From assembly GCA_020721485.1 (NCBI GenBank), contig DYMR01000004.1, forward strand, positions 11,442 through 25,728: a DNA stretch of 14,287 bases. Reading direction: 5' to 3'. The translations under genes and the position numbers were made by a program. This DNA is from Halothiobacillus neapolitanus (GTDB lineage Bacteria; Pseudomonadota; Gammaproteobacteria; Halothiobacillales; Halothiobacillaceae). Shown here one piece after another: positions 7,322-14,287 of this stretch (its first letter is position 1; the number at the start of each line of letters is the position of its first letter). Below the pieces are notes generated by a model. That model was not told the origin of the DNA and ran no database searches. It was given only the letters and a program-made list of their open reading frames with translations.

Positions 7322-7790
7322 GAATCATTTGCTGCAACTGCGCTTGGGTAATGGCGCCAATATGCCGCGCTACCAATTCACCCTTCGGGTTGACGAGGAA
7401 GGTGGTGGGAATGCCCGGAATGTTGCCAAACGCAGCCAGAGTGCGCGGGGTGATTTTGAAAATCGGGTAGCCAATGCCGTGGGCGGCGGCGAACAGCGCC
7501 AGTTCCCCTTCGGATTGATCGGTGTCCACGCTCAGGCCCCACACCTTGATGTGATCTTTTTCATGCGCTTTGGCGAAGGCCGCGAGTTCGGGCAATTCTT
7601 TGCGGCAGGGCGGGCACCAAGTCGCCCAAATGTTGATGACCACAAAATTTCCGCGTTCATTGGTCAGGTTATGGGTTTTTCCGTTGACATCTTGTGCTGA
7701 AAAATCAAAGGCCTGCGCTTGCGCGGCGAGCAACAATGCGCCCAAAGAAAAAACGGCGAGAAATAACCGACGGAACCGATGAAAAACCAT
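7308..7790 (-). CDS. Periplasmic TlpA/ResA-family thiol-disulfide oxidoreductase
   Basis: Exported reductant of the TlpA/ResA/CcmG group, which typically keep periplasmic cysteines reduced, for example for cytochrome c or copper-centre assembly. The 160-residue product has a signal peptide (about 1-27, AQA-F cleavage). No lipobox cysteine is present, so it is soluble or held by an uncleaved signal. The active site is WCPPC (58-62) in INIWATWCPPCRKELPEL, cis-Pro128 lies in GIPTTF, and SVDTD (87-91) fits the TlpA core. The start at 7790 has a Shine-Dalgarno GAGGT just upstream. It is the first gene of the five-gene minus-strand run, divergent from wrbA, so its promoter should lie between 7791 and 7930. 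The physiological target is unknown. Confidence 0.84.
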   Translation of the reverse strand: MVFHRFRRLFLAVFSLGALLLAAQAQAFDFSAQDVNGKTHNLTNERGNFVVINIWATWCPPCRKELPELAAFAKAHEKDHIKVWGLSVDTDQSEGELALFAAAHGIGYPIFKITPRTLAAFGNIPGIPTTFLVNPKGELVARHIGAITQAQLQQMIQNNQ

Positions 7791-7930
7791 ATCGACCTCA
7801 CAAGATTGAAAGCGGGCGGCGGCGCAAGTGGCGCATAAATTGGCTATGATGCAATGCCAGTGCCGTCACGATGGCGGCATTTCTTCATTCTTGCAGATTT
7901 TATGCGGTTTTTAACGCGCCACGGGTACGC
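7791..7930. other. Divergent intergenic region between the TlpA-like gene and wrbA
   Basis: This 140-base gap must hold the promoters of the minus-strand envelope operon and probably of wrbA. A TATGAT hexamer at 7845-7850 resembles a -10 box on the plus strand, but no convincing -35 lies 16-18 bases before it. I see no clear operator palindrome or terminator. Confidence 0.35.
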
Positions 7931-8533
7931 ATGAGCGATATTTTGATTCTGTATTACAGCCGCTACGGCGCCACCGCGCGCATGGCGCACCAAGCCGCAC
8001 GCGGCGTTGAGCAAGTGAGCGGCATGCAGGCGCGGATTCGGCGGATTGCCGACTTGCCTGACCCCGCCGGAAAAACGCACCCCGTCCCGGATGATGCCCC
8101 GCCCTTGGTCACGCCGGAAGATTTCGAGCAATGCGCGGGCTTGTTGCTCGGCAGCCCGACTTATTTCGGAGGCATGGCGGCGGCGGTGAAGTATCTGATC
8201 GACGACACCAGCCGACAGTGGTTCAAGGGGCATTTAACCGGCAAACCGGCGGGCGTGTTCACCTCGACCGGTTCGATGCACGGCGGGCAGGAAACGGTGC
8301 TGCTTTCGATGATGGTGCCGCTATTGCACCACGGCATGTTGATGGTTGGGATTCCTTATGCCGAACAGGCGCTGACCCACACCCAAACCGGCGGCACACC
8401 GTATGGCGCCAGCCACACCGCCGGTCATAACCGACCCTTGAGCGCGGAAGAACGCACACTCACGCAATCTTTGGGCGCGCGCGTGGCGCAAGTCGCGGCG
8501 GAATTGGCGCGGGGCAGGGCCGAGGCCGTCTAG
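7931..8533 (+). CDS. wrbA: NAD(P)H:quinone oxidoreductase, WrbA family flavodoxin-like protein
   Basis: Cytoplasmic FMN enzyme expected to reduce quinones by two electrons and so limit oxidative stress. The 200-residue product is the usual WrbA length. It shows the FMN phosphate loop SRYGATA (10-16), SPTYFGGMAAAVKYLIDD (75-92), TSTGSMHGGQE (111-121), HHGM (133-136) and GGTPYGA (154-160), all WrbA landmarks. I use the ATG at 7931, because MSDILILYYS begins the flavodoxin fold directly; the upstream ATG at 7871 would add twenty residues with no family counterpart. The Shine-Dalgarno is weak. The DUF2069 gene begins one base after its stop, a pairing that recurs in gammaproteobacteria. Confidence 0.9.
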   Translation: MSDILILYYSRYGATARMAHQAARGVEQVSGMQARIRRIADLPDPAGKTHPVPDDAPPLVTPEDFEQCAGLLLGSPTYFGGMAAAVKYLIDDTSRQWFKGHLTGKPAGVFTSTGSMHGGQETVLLSMMVPLLHHGMLMVGIPYAEQALTHTQTGGTPYGASHTAGHNRPLSAEERTLTQSLGARVAQVAAELARGRAEAV

Positions 8534-8534
8534 C

Positions 8535-8963
8535 GTGCCAAGTCCACGCACCCGCTCGCGGCTCAACCCACAGCCCCCTGCACGCTTGATTGTCGGGCTG
8601 CGCGCGTTGATTATCGGCGTGCAGCCCCTCATCCTATTGGCCTACTTGGGTTTGGCGCATTGGGGCGAAGCCATCAACCGCCCGCAAGGACTGTGGCTTT
8701 TGGCACTGCTGCTGCCCTTGATTGTCCTGACGCCGCCGCTTTGGCGCGGGCACTACGCCGCGTTCGTCTGGGCGGCGCTGTTCGATTTGTTCTATCTCAT
8801 GCTTGCCGTCACCGATGCCTTCAGCAGCCCGGTCGATCGCCCGTGGCAACTGGCGATTGTGTGTTTGGCGACGGTCGGCTTTGTGGCCGCTTGGATACAA
8901 GGCATTGTGTTGCGTCGCGCCGCGCGAGCAAAACCACACGGGCGGCACCGTGCGAGCGGGTAA
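8535..8963 (+). CDS. DUF2069 family small inner-membrane protein
   Basis: Function unknown. The 142-residue product has about four membrane segments (roughly 18-40, 51-68, 72-92 and 104-125), with a basic N-terminus and a very basic tail rich in Arg, His and Lys. Size, layout and position directly after wrbA match the DUF2069 membrane proteins of gammaproteobacteria, which I recognise by context and topology, not by a catalytic motif. The start is a GTG at 8535, one base after the wrbA TAG, so translation is probably coupled. The wrbA pairing hints at a link to membrane quinones, but that is inference. Confidence 0.75.
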   Translation: MPSPRTRSRLNPQPPARLIVGLRALIIGVQPLILLAYLGLAHWGEAINRPQGLWLLALLLPLIVLTPPLWRGHYAAFVWAALFDLFYLMLAVTDAFSSPVDRPWQLAIVCLATVGFVAAWIQGIVLRRAARAKPHGRHRASG

Positions 8964-9047
8964 AACTTCCCCACTCGCCGCAACCGTCATCTACGCACGG
9001 TATGATGCGCTACCGTATTTCAGCGACACCCCACTTCAGGAGTTTTT

Positions 9048-9869
9048 ATGATTCGCAAATGCCTGTTTCCGGCGGCGGGTTATGGCACCCGGTTTCTGCC
9101 TGCCACCAAAGTAATGCCCAAAGAAATGCTGCCGGTACTGGATCGCCCGCTGATTCAATACGGCGTGGAAGAGGCGCTGGAAGCCGGCATCAAAAACATG
9201 GCGATTGTGACCGGTCGCGGCAAGCGCGCGCTGGAAGATCATTTCGATGTGAATTACGAGCTGGAACACCAAATTCGCGGCACTTCCAAGGCGGGCATGC
9301 TGGCGAGCATTGACCGCATTTTAGAAAACTGCACCTTCTCTTATACGCGACAAATCAATATGTTGGGGTTGGGTCATGCCATTCTCACCGGCGAGCCGTT
9401 GATCGGCAACGAAGCCTTTGCCGTCGTGCTCGCCGATGACCTGTGCGTGGGCTACCCCGTGGGCGTGCTCAAGCAAATGGCCAAAATTTACGAACAATAT
9501 CAATGCAGTGTGGTGGCCGTGGAAGAAGTGCCGATGCACGAGGTGCAAAAGTACGGCGTCATCGCGGGCGATGCGATCAACGACGAGTTGATTCAAGTGC
9601 GGGAAATGGTGGAAAAACCAGCCGCCGATGCCGCGCCGAGTAACCTCGCCATCATTGGGCGATACATCCTCACGCCGGATATTTTCGAGATTCTTTCCGC
9701 CACAGCGGCTGGTGCGGGGGGGGAAATTCAACTCACCGACGCGCTGCGCACCCAAGCCGAACAAGGCAAGGTGATTGCCTACAAATTCAAAGGGATGCGG
9801 TTTGATTGCGGCAGCCCCTCGGGTTTTGTCGCCGCCACCAACCATTTTTACCACCTCAGCCGCCGTTAA
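9048..9869 (+). CDS. galU: UTP-glucose-1-phosphate uridylyltransferase
   Basis: Makes UDP-glucose from UTP and glucose 1-phosphate in the cytoplasm, supplying LPS core, exopolysaccharide and trehalose or glycan synthesis. The 273-residue product opens with the nucleotide-binding signature AAGYGTRFLPATKVMPKEML (9-28). GLGHAI (107-112), the metal-binding LADDL (128-132), EKP (189-191), GGEIQLTDAL (224-233) and the C-terminal FDCGSPSGF (252-260) follow. It is slightly shorter than E. coli GalU (302 residues), with little sequence after the CGS motif; short forms are common. Shine-Dalgarno CAGGAG lies just before the ATG. The 84 bases before it (8964-9047) hold a TATGAT at 9001-9006 without a good -35, so a separate promoter is possible but unproven. 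Confidence 0.94.
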   Translation: MIRKCLFPAAGYGTRFLPATKVMPKEMLPVLDRPLIQYGVEEALEAGIKNMAIVTGRGKRALEDHFDVNYELEHQIRGTSKAGMLASIDRILENCTFSYTRQINMLGLGHAILTGEPLIGNEAFAVVLADDLCVGYPVGVLKQMAKIYEQYQCSVVAVEEVPMHEVQKYGVIAGDAINDELIQVREMVEKPAADAAPSNLAIIGRYILTPDIFEILSATAAGAGGEIQLTDALRTQAEQGKVIAYKFKGMRFDCGSPSGFVAATNHFYHLSRR

Positions 9870-9896
9870 GCGCCGGCCTGTTTTAGAGAGCAACGC

Positions 9897-10385
9897 ATGA
9901 ACATTGCCCACGATTCCGTCGTTTCCATCGAATACACATTGACCGACGACCACGGTGCCGTCATCGACAGCTCCGTCGGTGGCGAACCGCTGGAGTATCT
10001 GCATGGTCACCACAACATCATCCCCGGCCTAGAAGACGCCCTGTTGGGCAAAGCCGTGGGCGAGCACTTCACCGTGCGTATTCCGCCGGAAGAGGGGTAT
10101 GGCCTGCGGGAAGACAGCATGATGCAAATTGTGCCGCGTCACCTGTTCCAAGGGGTTGACGAAATCGTGCCCGGCATGAAATTTCACGCTGAAGCCGCGC
10201 ACGGCACGACGGTTGTCACCGTGACCGCCGTGCAAGGTGATGACATCCATTTGGATGCCAACCACGAGCTCGCCGGTCAACACCTCAATTTTGAAGTGAC
10301 CGTGAAAGCGATTCGTGCCGCCACCGCCGATGAAATCGCCCACGGCCACGCCCACGGCCCGGATGGTCATCACCACCATCATTAA
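9897..10385 (+). CDS. slyD: FKBP-type peptidyl-prolyl isomerase SlyD with His-rich tail
   Basis: Cytoplasmic folding helper with prolyl isomerase activity; the family also delivers nickel for hydrogenase maturation. The 162-residue product has an FKBP domain split by the insert-in-flap chaperone domain (roughly residues 70-125). Landmarks are GGEPLEYLHGHHNIIPGLE (about 28-46), the IPPEEGYG segment (about 62-69) and NHELAGQHLNFEVTV, matching the family's NHPLAG-LNFxV return strand. The last fourteen residues are dominated by His and end in five consecutive His, a likely Ni/Zn-binding tail. It is shorter and lacks the many cysteines of E. coli SlyD. It lies 27 bases after galU, with a purine-rich AGAGAG Shine-Dalgarno, and is followed by an intrinsic terminator (10426-10456). 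Confidence 0.92.
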   Translation: MNIAHDSVVSIEYTLTDDHGAVIDSSVGGEPLEYLHGHHNIIPGLEDALLGKAVGEHFTVRIPPEEGYGLREDSMMQIVPRHLFQGVDEIVPGMKFHAEAAHGTTVVTVTAVQGDDIHLDANHELAGQHLNFEVTVKAIRAATADEIAHGHAHGPDGHHHHH

Positions 10386-10407
10386 GCCAGCCCCAATGCG
10401 GCACCTG

Positions 10408-11745
10408 CTACGGGGTTCCCGATACGCCTTGGCGAGAGTGTTCCGCCAAGGCTTTTAGGTATGCGCTTTCTTGCTGTTGCCATTGAGCCAGCAGGCCGTG
10501 GGATGCCGTGAGGGTGGGCGTAAATATGGGTAAGTTGCCCCACAGTGCGCTGCGGATCGTGGCGAGGTTGCTGTGGTCGGCGGTGTGCGCGGGGACGAAG
10601 CCGGTCCGGCCTTTTTCTGGTGTGACGGCGTAGATCAGCCCGGCGGCGCGGAGTTGTTCGAGTAGCTGGGCGATGTGCGTTTCGTAGCTGGCGGGCATTT
10701 GGGTTTGCACCGCTGCGGTGATTTGCACCAAGTCCGGCGCGGGCTGGCCGCGTTCGAAACAGTCGTACATATGGTCGAGCGCCATCAGTGCGGCGGCAAA
10801 TTCGGTCAGGCAGGGGGCGGTTTGCCCCGCTTCGGTCAAGGCGGGATTGAGCTGGGCATCATGCTGCCAGGCATAGGCGACGATGGCGCCCACCAGCACG
10901 ATCAGCCACGCGACTTGCAGCCACACCATGAACAGGACGAGCGAGGCGAAGGCCGAGTAAATCGCGGTGTAGGAAGTGGCTCCGGCGATCATGGTGCCGA
11001 ACGCCAAACCCACGCCATTCCACAAAATGCTGGCCATGAGCGCGCCGACGAGGGCGGCGGATAATTGCACCCGCGCATTGGGAATGAAGCCGTAGATGAA
11101 GGCGAACACCCCGAGCCACAACAGCAGCGGCGGCAACCAGCCGAAGGCGTCGATGAGGTCGAGAATCAGGGCATGATTTTTTAAGTCGCTGATCCAATGG
11201 GCAGAAAAAATCGAGGCGGTCACGCCGGTGGCGGCCAGCACCAGCACGGGGCCGACCAACAGCACGGACAAATACATCGGCAGGCGGGTGCCGAGGGGGC
11301 GCAGTTCTTGTACCTGCCAAATGCTGTTGAATACCGATTCGATTTTCTGCATCAGGGTGACGGCGGTGTAAAACAACAGCGCGATGCCGACCGTGCCGAG
11401 CACGCCCACTTTGATGTTGTCCACAAACTCCAGCACCCGCGTGGTGAGTTCCGCGCCGGAGCTGCCCAGCGGTTCGAGCAGGGTGGTGAGAAAGGGCTGA
11501 ATCACTTGCCCGGAGCCGAAGGCTTTGAGCACGGAAAAACTCACCGCAAGTAACGGCACCATCGACAGCAGGGTGACATACGACAAACTCATGGCATTGA
11601 GTTGCACCTGGCCGCCGGATAACGCCCGAAACAGGTAATGCAGCACCCGCCCACCCCGTTGCAACAAGCGGCCGGAACGCAGGCTGGGTTGATGCTGCCA
11701 GAGCCAATGATTCAGGCGGGCGAGGGGGGCGCTGGGGTCAGGCAT
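10408..11745 (-). CDS. yihY: YihY/BrkB family inner-membrane protein (UPF0761)
   Basis: Integral membrane protein of uncertain function; the old names ribonuclease BN and virulence factor BrkB are not supported by biochemistry I would rely on. The 445-residue product shows family segments LNAMSLSYVTLLSMVPLLAV (49-68), GFIPNARVQLSAALVGALMA (219-238) and SAFASLVLFMVWLQVAWLIV (264-283), within about six membrane spans up to residue 292. A C-terminal cytoplasmic region follows; its segment LVQITAAVQTQMPASYETHI and beyond resembles a winged-helix fold. I start it at ATG 11745. The reading frame stays open back to 12129, but that part is antisense to thiD and has no hydrophobic or family character. 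It is a lone gene, convergent with slyD (22 bases between stops) and divergent from thiD. Confidence 0.88.
   Translation of the reverse strand: MPDPSAPLARLNHWLWQHQPSLRSGRLLQRGGRVLHYLFRALSGGQVQLNAMSLSYVTLLSMVPLLAVSFSVLKAFGSGQVIQPFLTTLLEPLGSSGAELTTRVLEFVDNIKVGVLGTVGIALLFYTAVTLMQKIESVFNSIWQVQELRPLGTRLPMYLSVLLVGPVLVLAATGVTASIFSAHWISDLKNHALILDLIDAFGWLPPLLLWLGVFAFIYGFIPNARVQLSAALVGALMASILWNGVGLAFGTMIAGATSYTAIYSAFASLVLFMVWLQVAWLIVLVGAIVAYAWQHDAQLNPALTEAGQTAPCLTEFAAALMALDHMYDCFERGQPAPDLVQITAAVQTQMPASYETHIAQLLEQLRAAGLIYAVTPEKGRTGFVPAHTADHSNLATIRSALWGNLPIFTPTLTASHGLLAQWQQQESAYLKALAEHSRQGVSGTP
10426..10456 (+). terminator. Intrinsic terminator of the galU-slyD unit, inside the yihY coding end
   Basis: gccttggcg (10426-10434) pairs perfectly with cgccaaggc (10444-10452) around a nine-base loop, followed by TTTT (10453-10456). 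The T run is on the plus strand, so it stops transcripts coming from slyD, whose stop is at 10385. The whole hairpin lies in the last codons of convergent yihY. The minus-strand copy has no T tract after the stem, so it is one-way. Confidence 0.75.
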
Positions 11746-11841
11746 GAGGCGAAATCCAGTGAAATGCCCCGCTAACCTACCCCAAAGCGGTCGGTTTTGC
11801 AGTATCGTTGTCTGCACCACAATGAGGACGGGAAGCGATTC
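11746..11841. other. Divergent intergenic region between yihY and thiD
   Basis: These 96 bases should carry promoters for both genes. I see no confident -35/-10 pair, no strong palindrome and no TPP riboswitch-like core before thiD. A purine-rich stretch (gaggacgggaag, 11824-11835) serves as the thiD ribosome-binding site. Confidence 0.35.
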
Positions 11842-12702
11842 ATGAACACGACGGAGAACAATGTGCCGGTTGTCCTGGTTTTTTCCGGCCACGATCCTTC
11901 CGGTGGCGCGGGCGTTCAGGCGGATATCGAAGCGATCATCAGCCAAGGCGTGCATCCGGCCACGGTCATTACCGCCCTGACCGTGCAAGACACGGTAAAT
12001 GTGAAGCGTTTTGTGGCGACCGATCCAAATTTGGTGATCGAACAGGCGCGCGCGGTCCTCGAAGATATGCCGGTGTCCTGCATCAAAATTGGCATGATTG
12101 GCAGCGTGGTACTGGTGGAAGTCATCCACAGCATCCTGCGCGATTATCCCGACATTCCCGTGGTGCTGGATCCGGTTCTGGTGGCCGGCGGCGGCGGATC
12201 GCTGGCCGATGAAGCGGTGGCGCGGGCGATGATTTCCTTGCTGCTGCCGCTGTGCACCGTGCTCACACCGAATGCGCTGGAAGCCCGCGTGCTGGCTGAG
12301 TTGGCCGGTGGCGATGCCCGCACCGTGGAAAGCCGGGGCGAGGCCTTGCTGGAGGCTGGCGCCGATTTCGTGCTACTCAAGGGCGGTGATGAACCGGGCG
12401 TTGAGGTGGAAAACTGGCTATTCAGCCGCCACCAACCGCCGAGAAAATTCTCCTACGAACGGTTTCCGGGCGAATTTCATGGTTCCGGCTGCACCTTGGC
12501 GGCCGCGATTGCCGGCTTGATCGCCCAGGCGGGCGATGCCGACATCGGCAATGCGATTCATGAAGCGCAGGAATACACCAGCCACGCCCTCTATCACGCC
12601 GCGCAAATCGGCCACGGCCAGTGGATTCCGCACCGCCTGTTCTGGGCGGATTCCCCCGATGAGGGCGAGGCGGATTCCGATCAAGTCACCCGCATTCATT
12701 AA
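11842..12702 (+). CDS. thiD: Hydroxymethylpyrimidine/phosphomethylpyrimidine kinase
   Basis: Phosphorylates the thiamin pyrimidine HMP, and then HMP-P, to HMP-PP in the cytoplasm for thiamin synthesis. The 286-residue product is a ribokinase-fold enzyme with SGHDPSGGAGVQADIEA (15-31), ALTVQDT (45-51), KIGMIGS (82-88), VLDPVLVA (108-115), LTPNALEA (141-148), LLKGG (178-182) and the anion-hole motif HGSGCTLA (213-220) with catalytic-position Cys217. ATG 11842 is preferred over the 11797 start because it has a purine-rich Shine-Dalgarno and the family motif begins soon after. No other thiamin gene is present; it is followed closely by yqcC and metZ. The C-terminus ends in an acidic tail (about 270-281). 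Confidence 0.93.
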   Translation: MNTTENNVPVVLVFSGHDPSGGAGVQADIEAIISQGVHPATVITALTVQDTVNVKRFVATDPNLVIEQARAVLEDMPVSCIKIGMIGSVVLVEVIHSILRDYPDIPVVLDPVLVAGGGGSLADEAVARAMISLLLPLCTVLTPNALEARVLAELAGGDARTVESRGEALLEAGADFVLLKGGDEPGVEVENWLFSRHQPPRKFSYERFPGEFHGSGCTLAAAIAGLIAQAGDADIGNAIHEAQEYTSHALYHAAQIGHGQWIPHRLFWADSPDEGEADSDQVTRIH

Positions 12703-12711
12703 GGGCGCCAA

Positions 12712-13059
12712 GTGACGGTGCATTCAGCGGAAACCTTGTTGGTCGAACTGGCGCGATTGGAGCAGGCTTTGCTGGAATCGCCGTTGACCACGGCGCAGCC
12801 GACAGCGGCGGCGCTGGCCAGTACCGCGCCGTTTTGTTTCGATACGATGCCGTTCGAAGCGTGGTTGCAATGGGTTTTTGTGCCGCGCATGCGCCAAGTT
12901 TTGCAGGAAGGCGTTTGCCTGACAACGCCGTGTTCGATGGCGCCATTGGCCGAACATCAATGGCAAAATCGACCCGAAGATACCCGTGATTTGGCCGCGC
13001 GACTGGCGCAGTTCGATGCGGCCATCAACCGCCATTTTGATTTACGCCCGCCCGAATAA
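12712..13059 (+). CDS. yqcC: YqcC family protein (DUF446)
   Basis: Function unknown; small, probably all-helical cytoplasmic protein. The 115-residue product shows the family core PFCFDTMPFEAWLQWVFVPRM (residues 40-60 approximately; aromatic FxFDTM followed by EWLQW-like and IPRM-like segments), with conserved-looking MAPLAEH further on. The length fits E. coli YqcC (about 109). It starts at GTG 12712, nine bases after the thiD stop, with aaggg upstream; a second GTG at 12718 would remove only two residues. The spacing to thiD (9 bases) and metZ (27 bases) suggests one transcript. A small GC hairpin (13049-13066) overlaps its stop codon. Confidence 0.78.
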   Translation: MTVHSAETLLVELARLEQALLESPLTTAQPTAAALASTAPFCFDTMPFEAWLQWVFVPRMRQVLQEGVCLTTPCSMAPLAEHQWQNRPEDTRDLAARLAQFDAAINRHFDLRPPE

Positions 13060-13086
13060 TCGGGCGCCCGATTCGAGGAATTTCGC

Positions 13087-14286
13087 ATGATTATTCGCCA
13101 CGAAGACGACGATTGGCAACCGCAAACCCAAGCCATTCGTGTGGGGCATCACCCCACCAACGAAGGGGAACACGGCGAGCCGATTTTCACCACATCCAGC
13201 TTCATGTTCGAGTCGGCGGAACAGGCGGCGGCGCGGTTTTCCGGTGCGGAGCCCGGCAACATCTACGCGCGCTTCACTAACCCGACCACCAAGGTGTTCG
13301 AAGACCGCCTCGCCGCGCTGGAAGGGGCGGAAAGCTGCGTCGCCACCGGATCGGGCATGTCGGCCATTTTGAGCACCTTCATGGCACTGTGCTCGGCGGG
13401 GGATGAAGTCGTCGTAGCGCGCCAAGTGTTCGGCACCACCAGCGTGTTATTCAACAAATACCTCGCCAAATTCGGCTTGAAAATCAAATGGGTGAATCTG
13501 ACCGACCGCGCCGGATGGCAGGCCGCGATCACCGATTTGACCCGCTGGGTATTCGTCGAAAGTCCCTCCAACCCGCTGACCGAAGTGGTCGATATCGCAT
13601 GGCTGGCGGCGTTGGCGCACCAGCATGGCGCGGGGCTGATCGTCGATAACTGCTTCTGCACGCCGATTTTGCAACAGCCACTGGCCTTGGGCGCCGACAT
13701 CGTCATTCACTCGGCCACCAAATATCTGGACGGACAAGGCCGCGCGATTGGCGGCGCGGTAGTGGGCGACACAGCGCGGGTCGGCGAAGAAGTGCGCGGA
13801 TTCCTTCGCACCTGCGGCACCACCATGGCGCCGTTCAACGCCTGGATTTTCGCCAAAGGGCTGGAAACTTTATCGCTGCGGATGAAGGCGCATACCGCCC
13901 ACGCCACCGCCGTGGCCGAGTTCTTAAGCCAACATCCGGCCGTGAAAAAAGTGCACTTCCCCGGCCTGCCCAGCCACCCGCAGGCCGAACTCATCGCACG
14001 GCAACAGCAAGGCGCCGGCGCGATCGTCTCCTTCGAACTGCATCGCGGCCAAGCGGCGGCCTGGCAAGTCATCAATGGCACCCGGATGGTGTCAATCACC
14101 GCCAATCTGGGCGATGCAAAAACCACCATCACCCATCCGGCGACCACAACCCACGGCCGCCTCACCCCCGCACAACGCGCGGAAGCAGGCATCGACGATG
14201 GCCTCGTGCGGCTCGCGATTGGCTTAGAAGATCCACGCGACATCATCCGCGATCTTCAGCGTGGCCTGGATCAAGTCGGCGGTTAA
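13087..14286 (+). CDS. metZ: O-succinylhomoserine sulfhydrylase
   Basis: PLP enzyme that makes homocysteine directly from O-succinylhomoserine and sulfide, bypassing cystathionine. The 399-residue product is a Cys/Met-metabolism PLP-dependent enzyme: YARFTNPTT (60-68), ATGSGM (86-91) for phosphate binding, ESPSNPLTEV (158-167), cofactor-contacting Asp187 in VDNCF, and Schiff-base Lys212 in HSATKYLDGQG (208-218). NxFxTPxLQxPL-like sequence and the RAIGG context fit MetZ better than MetB or MetC. Homologous O-acetylhomoserine sulfhydrylases (MetY) are longer, usually about 430 residues. The start has a good Shine-Dalgarno, GAGGAA (13075-13080), six bases before ATG. The TAA ends one base before the window edge, so the gene is complete but its terminator is not seen. 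Confidence 0.92.
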   Translation: MIIRHEDDDWQPQTQAIRVGHHPTNEGEHGEPIFTTSSFMFESAEQAAARFSGAEPGNIYARFTNPTTKVFEDRLAALEGAESCVATGSGMSAILSTFMALCSAGDEVVVARQVFGTTSVLFNKYLAKFGLKIKWVNLTDRAGWQAAITDLTRWVFVESPSNPLTEVVDIAWLAALAHQHGAGLIVDNCFCTPILQQPLALGADIVIHSATKYLDGQGRAIGGAVVGDTARVGEEVRGFLRTCGTTMAPFNAWIFAKGLETLSLRMKAHTAHATAVAEFLSQHPAVKKVHFPGLPSHPQAELIARQQQGAGAIVSFELHRGQAAAWQVINGTRMVSITANLGDAKTTITHPATTTHGRLTPAQRAEAGIDDGLVRLAIGLEDPRDIIRDLQRGLDQVGG

Positions 14287-14287
14287 C

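Noticed and set aside
9001..9006. TATGAT before galU as a confident promoter -10
   Set aside because: No acceptable -35 lies 16-18 bases upstream, so it is mentioned only as a possibility.
11746..11841. TPP riboswitch upstream of thiD
   Set aside because: The gap is short and I find none of the conserved TPP-aptamer core segments.
11746..12129. N-terminal extension of yihY giving a 573-residue product
   Set aside because: This part is antisense to thiD, which has complete family motifs. The extension is rich in His, Arg and Asp, lacks membrane segments, and the family start fits ATG 11745.
13049..13066. GC hairpin (cgcccg, loop aataat, cgggcg) between yqcC and metZ as a terminator
   Set aside because: No T tract follows, the stem is only six pairs, and metZ has its own strong Shine-Dalgarno right after it. 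It is more likely incidental.

Overview
The window reads as chromosome from a GC-rich Gram-negative bacterium, most likely a gammaproteobacterium. It carries lipid A synthesis (lpxB), a TolC-type outer-membrane channel with a periplasmic adaptor, a His-tailed SlyD, the wrbA-DUF2069 pair, a YqcC-family gene, YihY and the sulfide-using methionine enzyme MetZ. A chemolithotrophic or sulfur-oxidising lifestyle is possible but nothing here proves it. There are no insertion sequences, CRISPR arrays, tRNA or rRNA genes, and no gene-free stretch longer than 140 bases. All sixteen genes look intact.

Layout. (1) 1-3303, plus strand: a nitrate-type ABC uptake operon, nrtA-nrtB-nrtD, preceded by a leader RNA. 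The leader holds a strong intrinsic terminator (21-59) overlapped by a small hexaloop hairpin (12-27) with the A1/G4 signature of ANTAR-protein targets. The terminator ends only 30 bases before the nrtA ATG, so it looks like a regulated attenuator (NasR/NasT type) and supports nitrate or nitrite as the substrate. (2) 3321-7790, minus strand: five genes transcribed as TlpA-like thioredoxin, SoxW-like thioredoxin, outer-membrane efflux channel, short periplasmic adaptor, lpxB. The last three are joined by ATGA overlaps. No inner-membrane pump gene is present. (3) 7931-10385, plus strand: wrbA, a DUF2069 membrane protein, galU and slyD, closed by an intrinsic terminator that lies inside the 3' end of the convergent yihY. 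(4) 10408-11745, minus strand: yihY. (5) 11842-14286, plus strand: thiD, yqcC and metZ, closely spaced and probably co-transcribed.

How the genes work together. Region 1 imports nitrate for assimilation, and its expression is probably set by antitermination. Region 2 is an envelope operon combining periplasmic disulfide reduction, an export conduit without its pump, and lipid A disaccharide synthesis. Region 3 is a run of housekeeping genes: quinone reduction, UDP-glucose synthesis, and folding or metal chaperoning. Region 5 covers thiamin pyrimidine phosphorylation and homocysteine synthesis. Most genes belong to well-known families. The least ordinary parts are the leader RNA and the pump-less adaptor/channel/lpxB operon.
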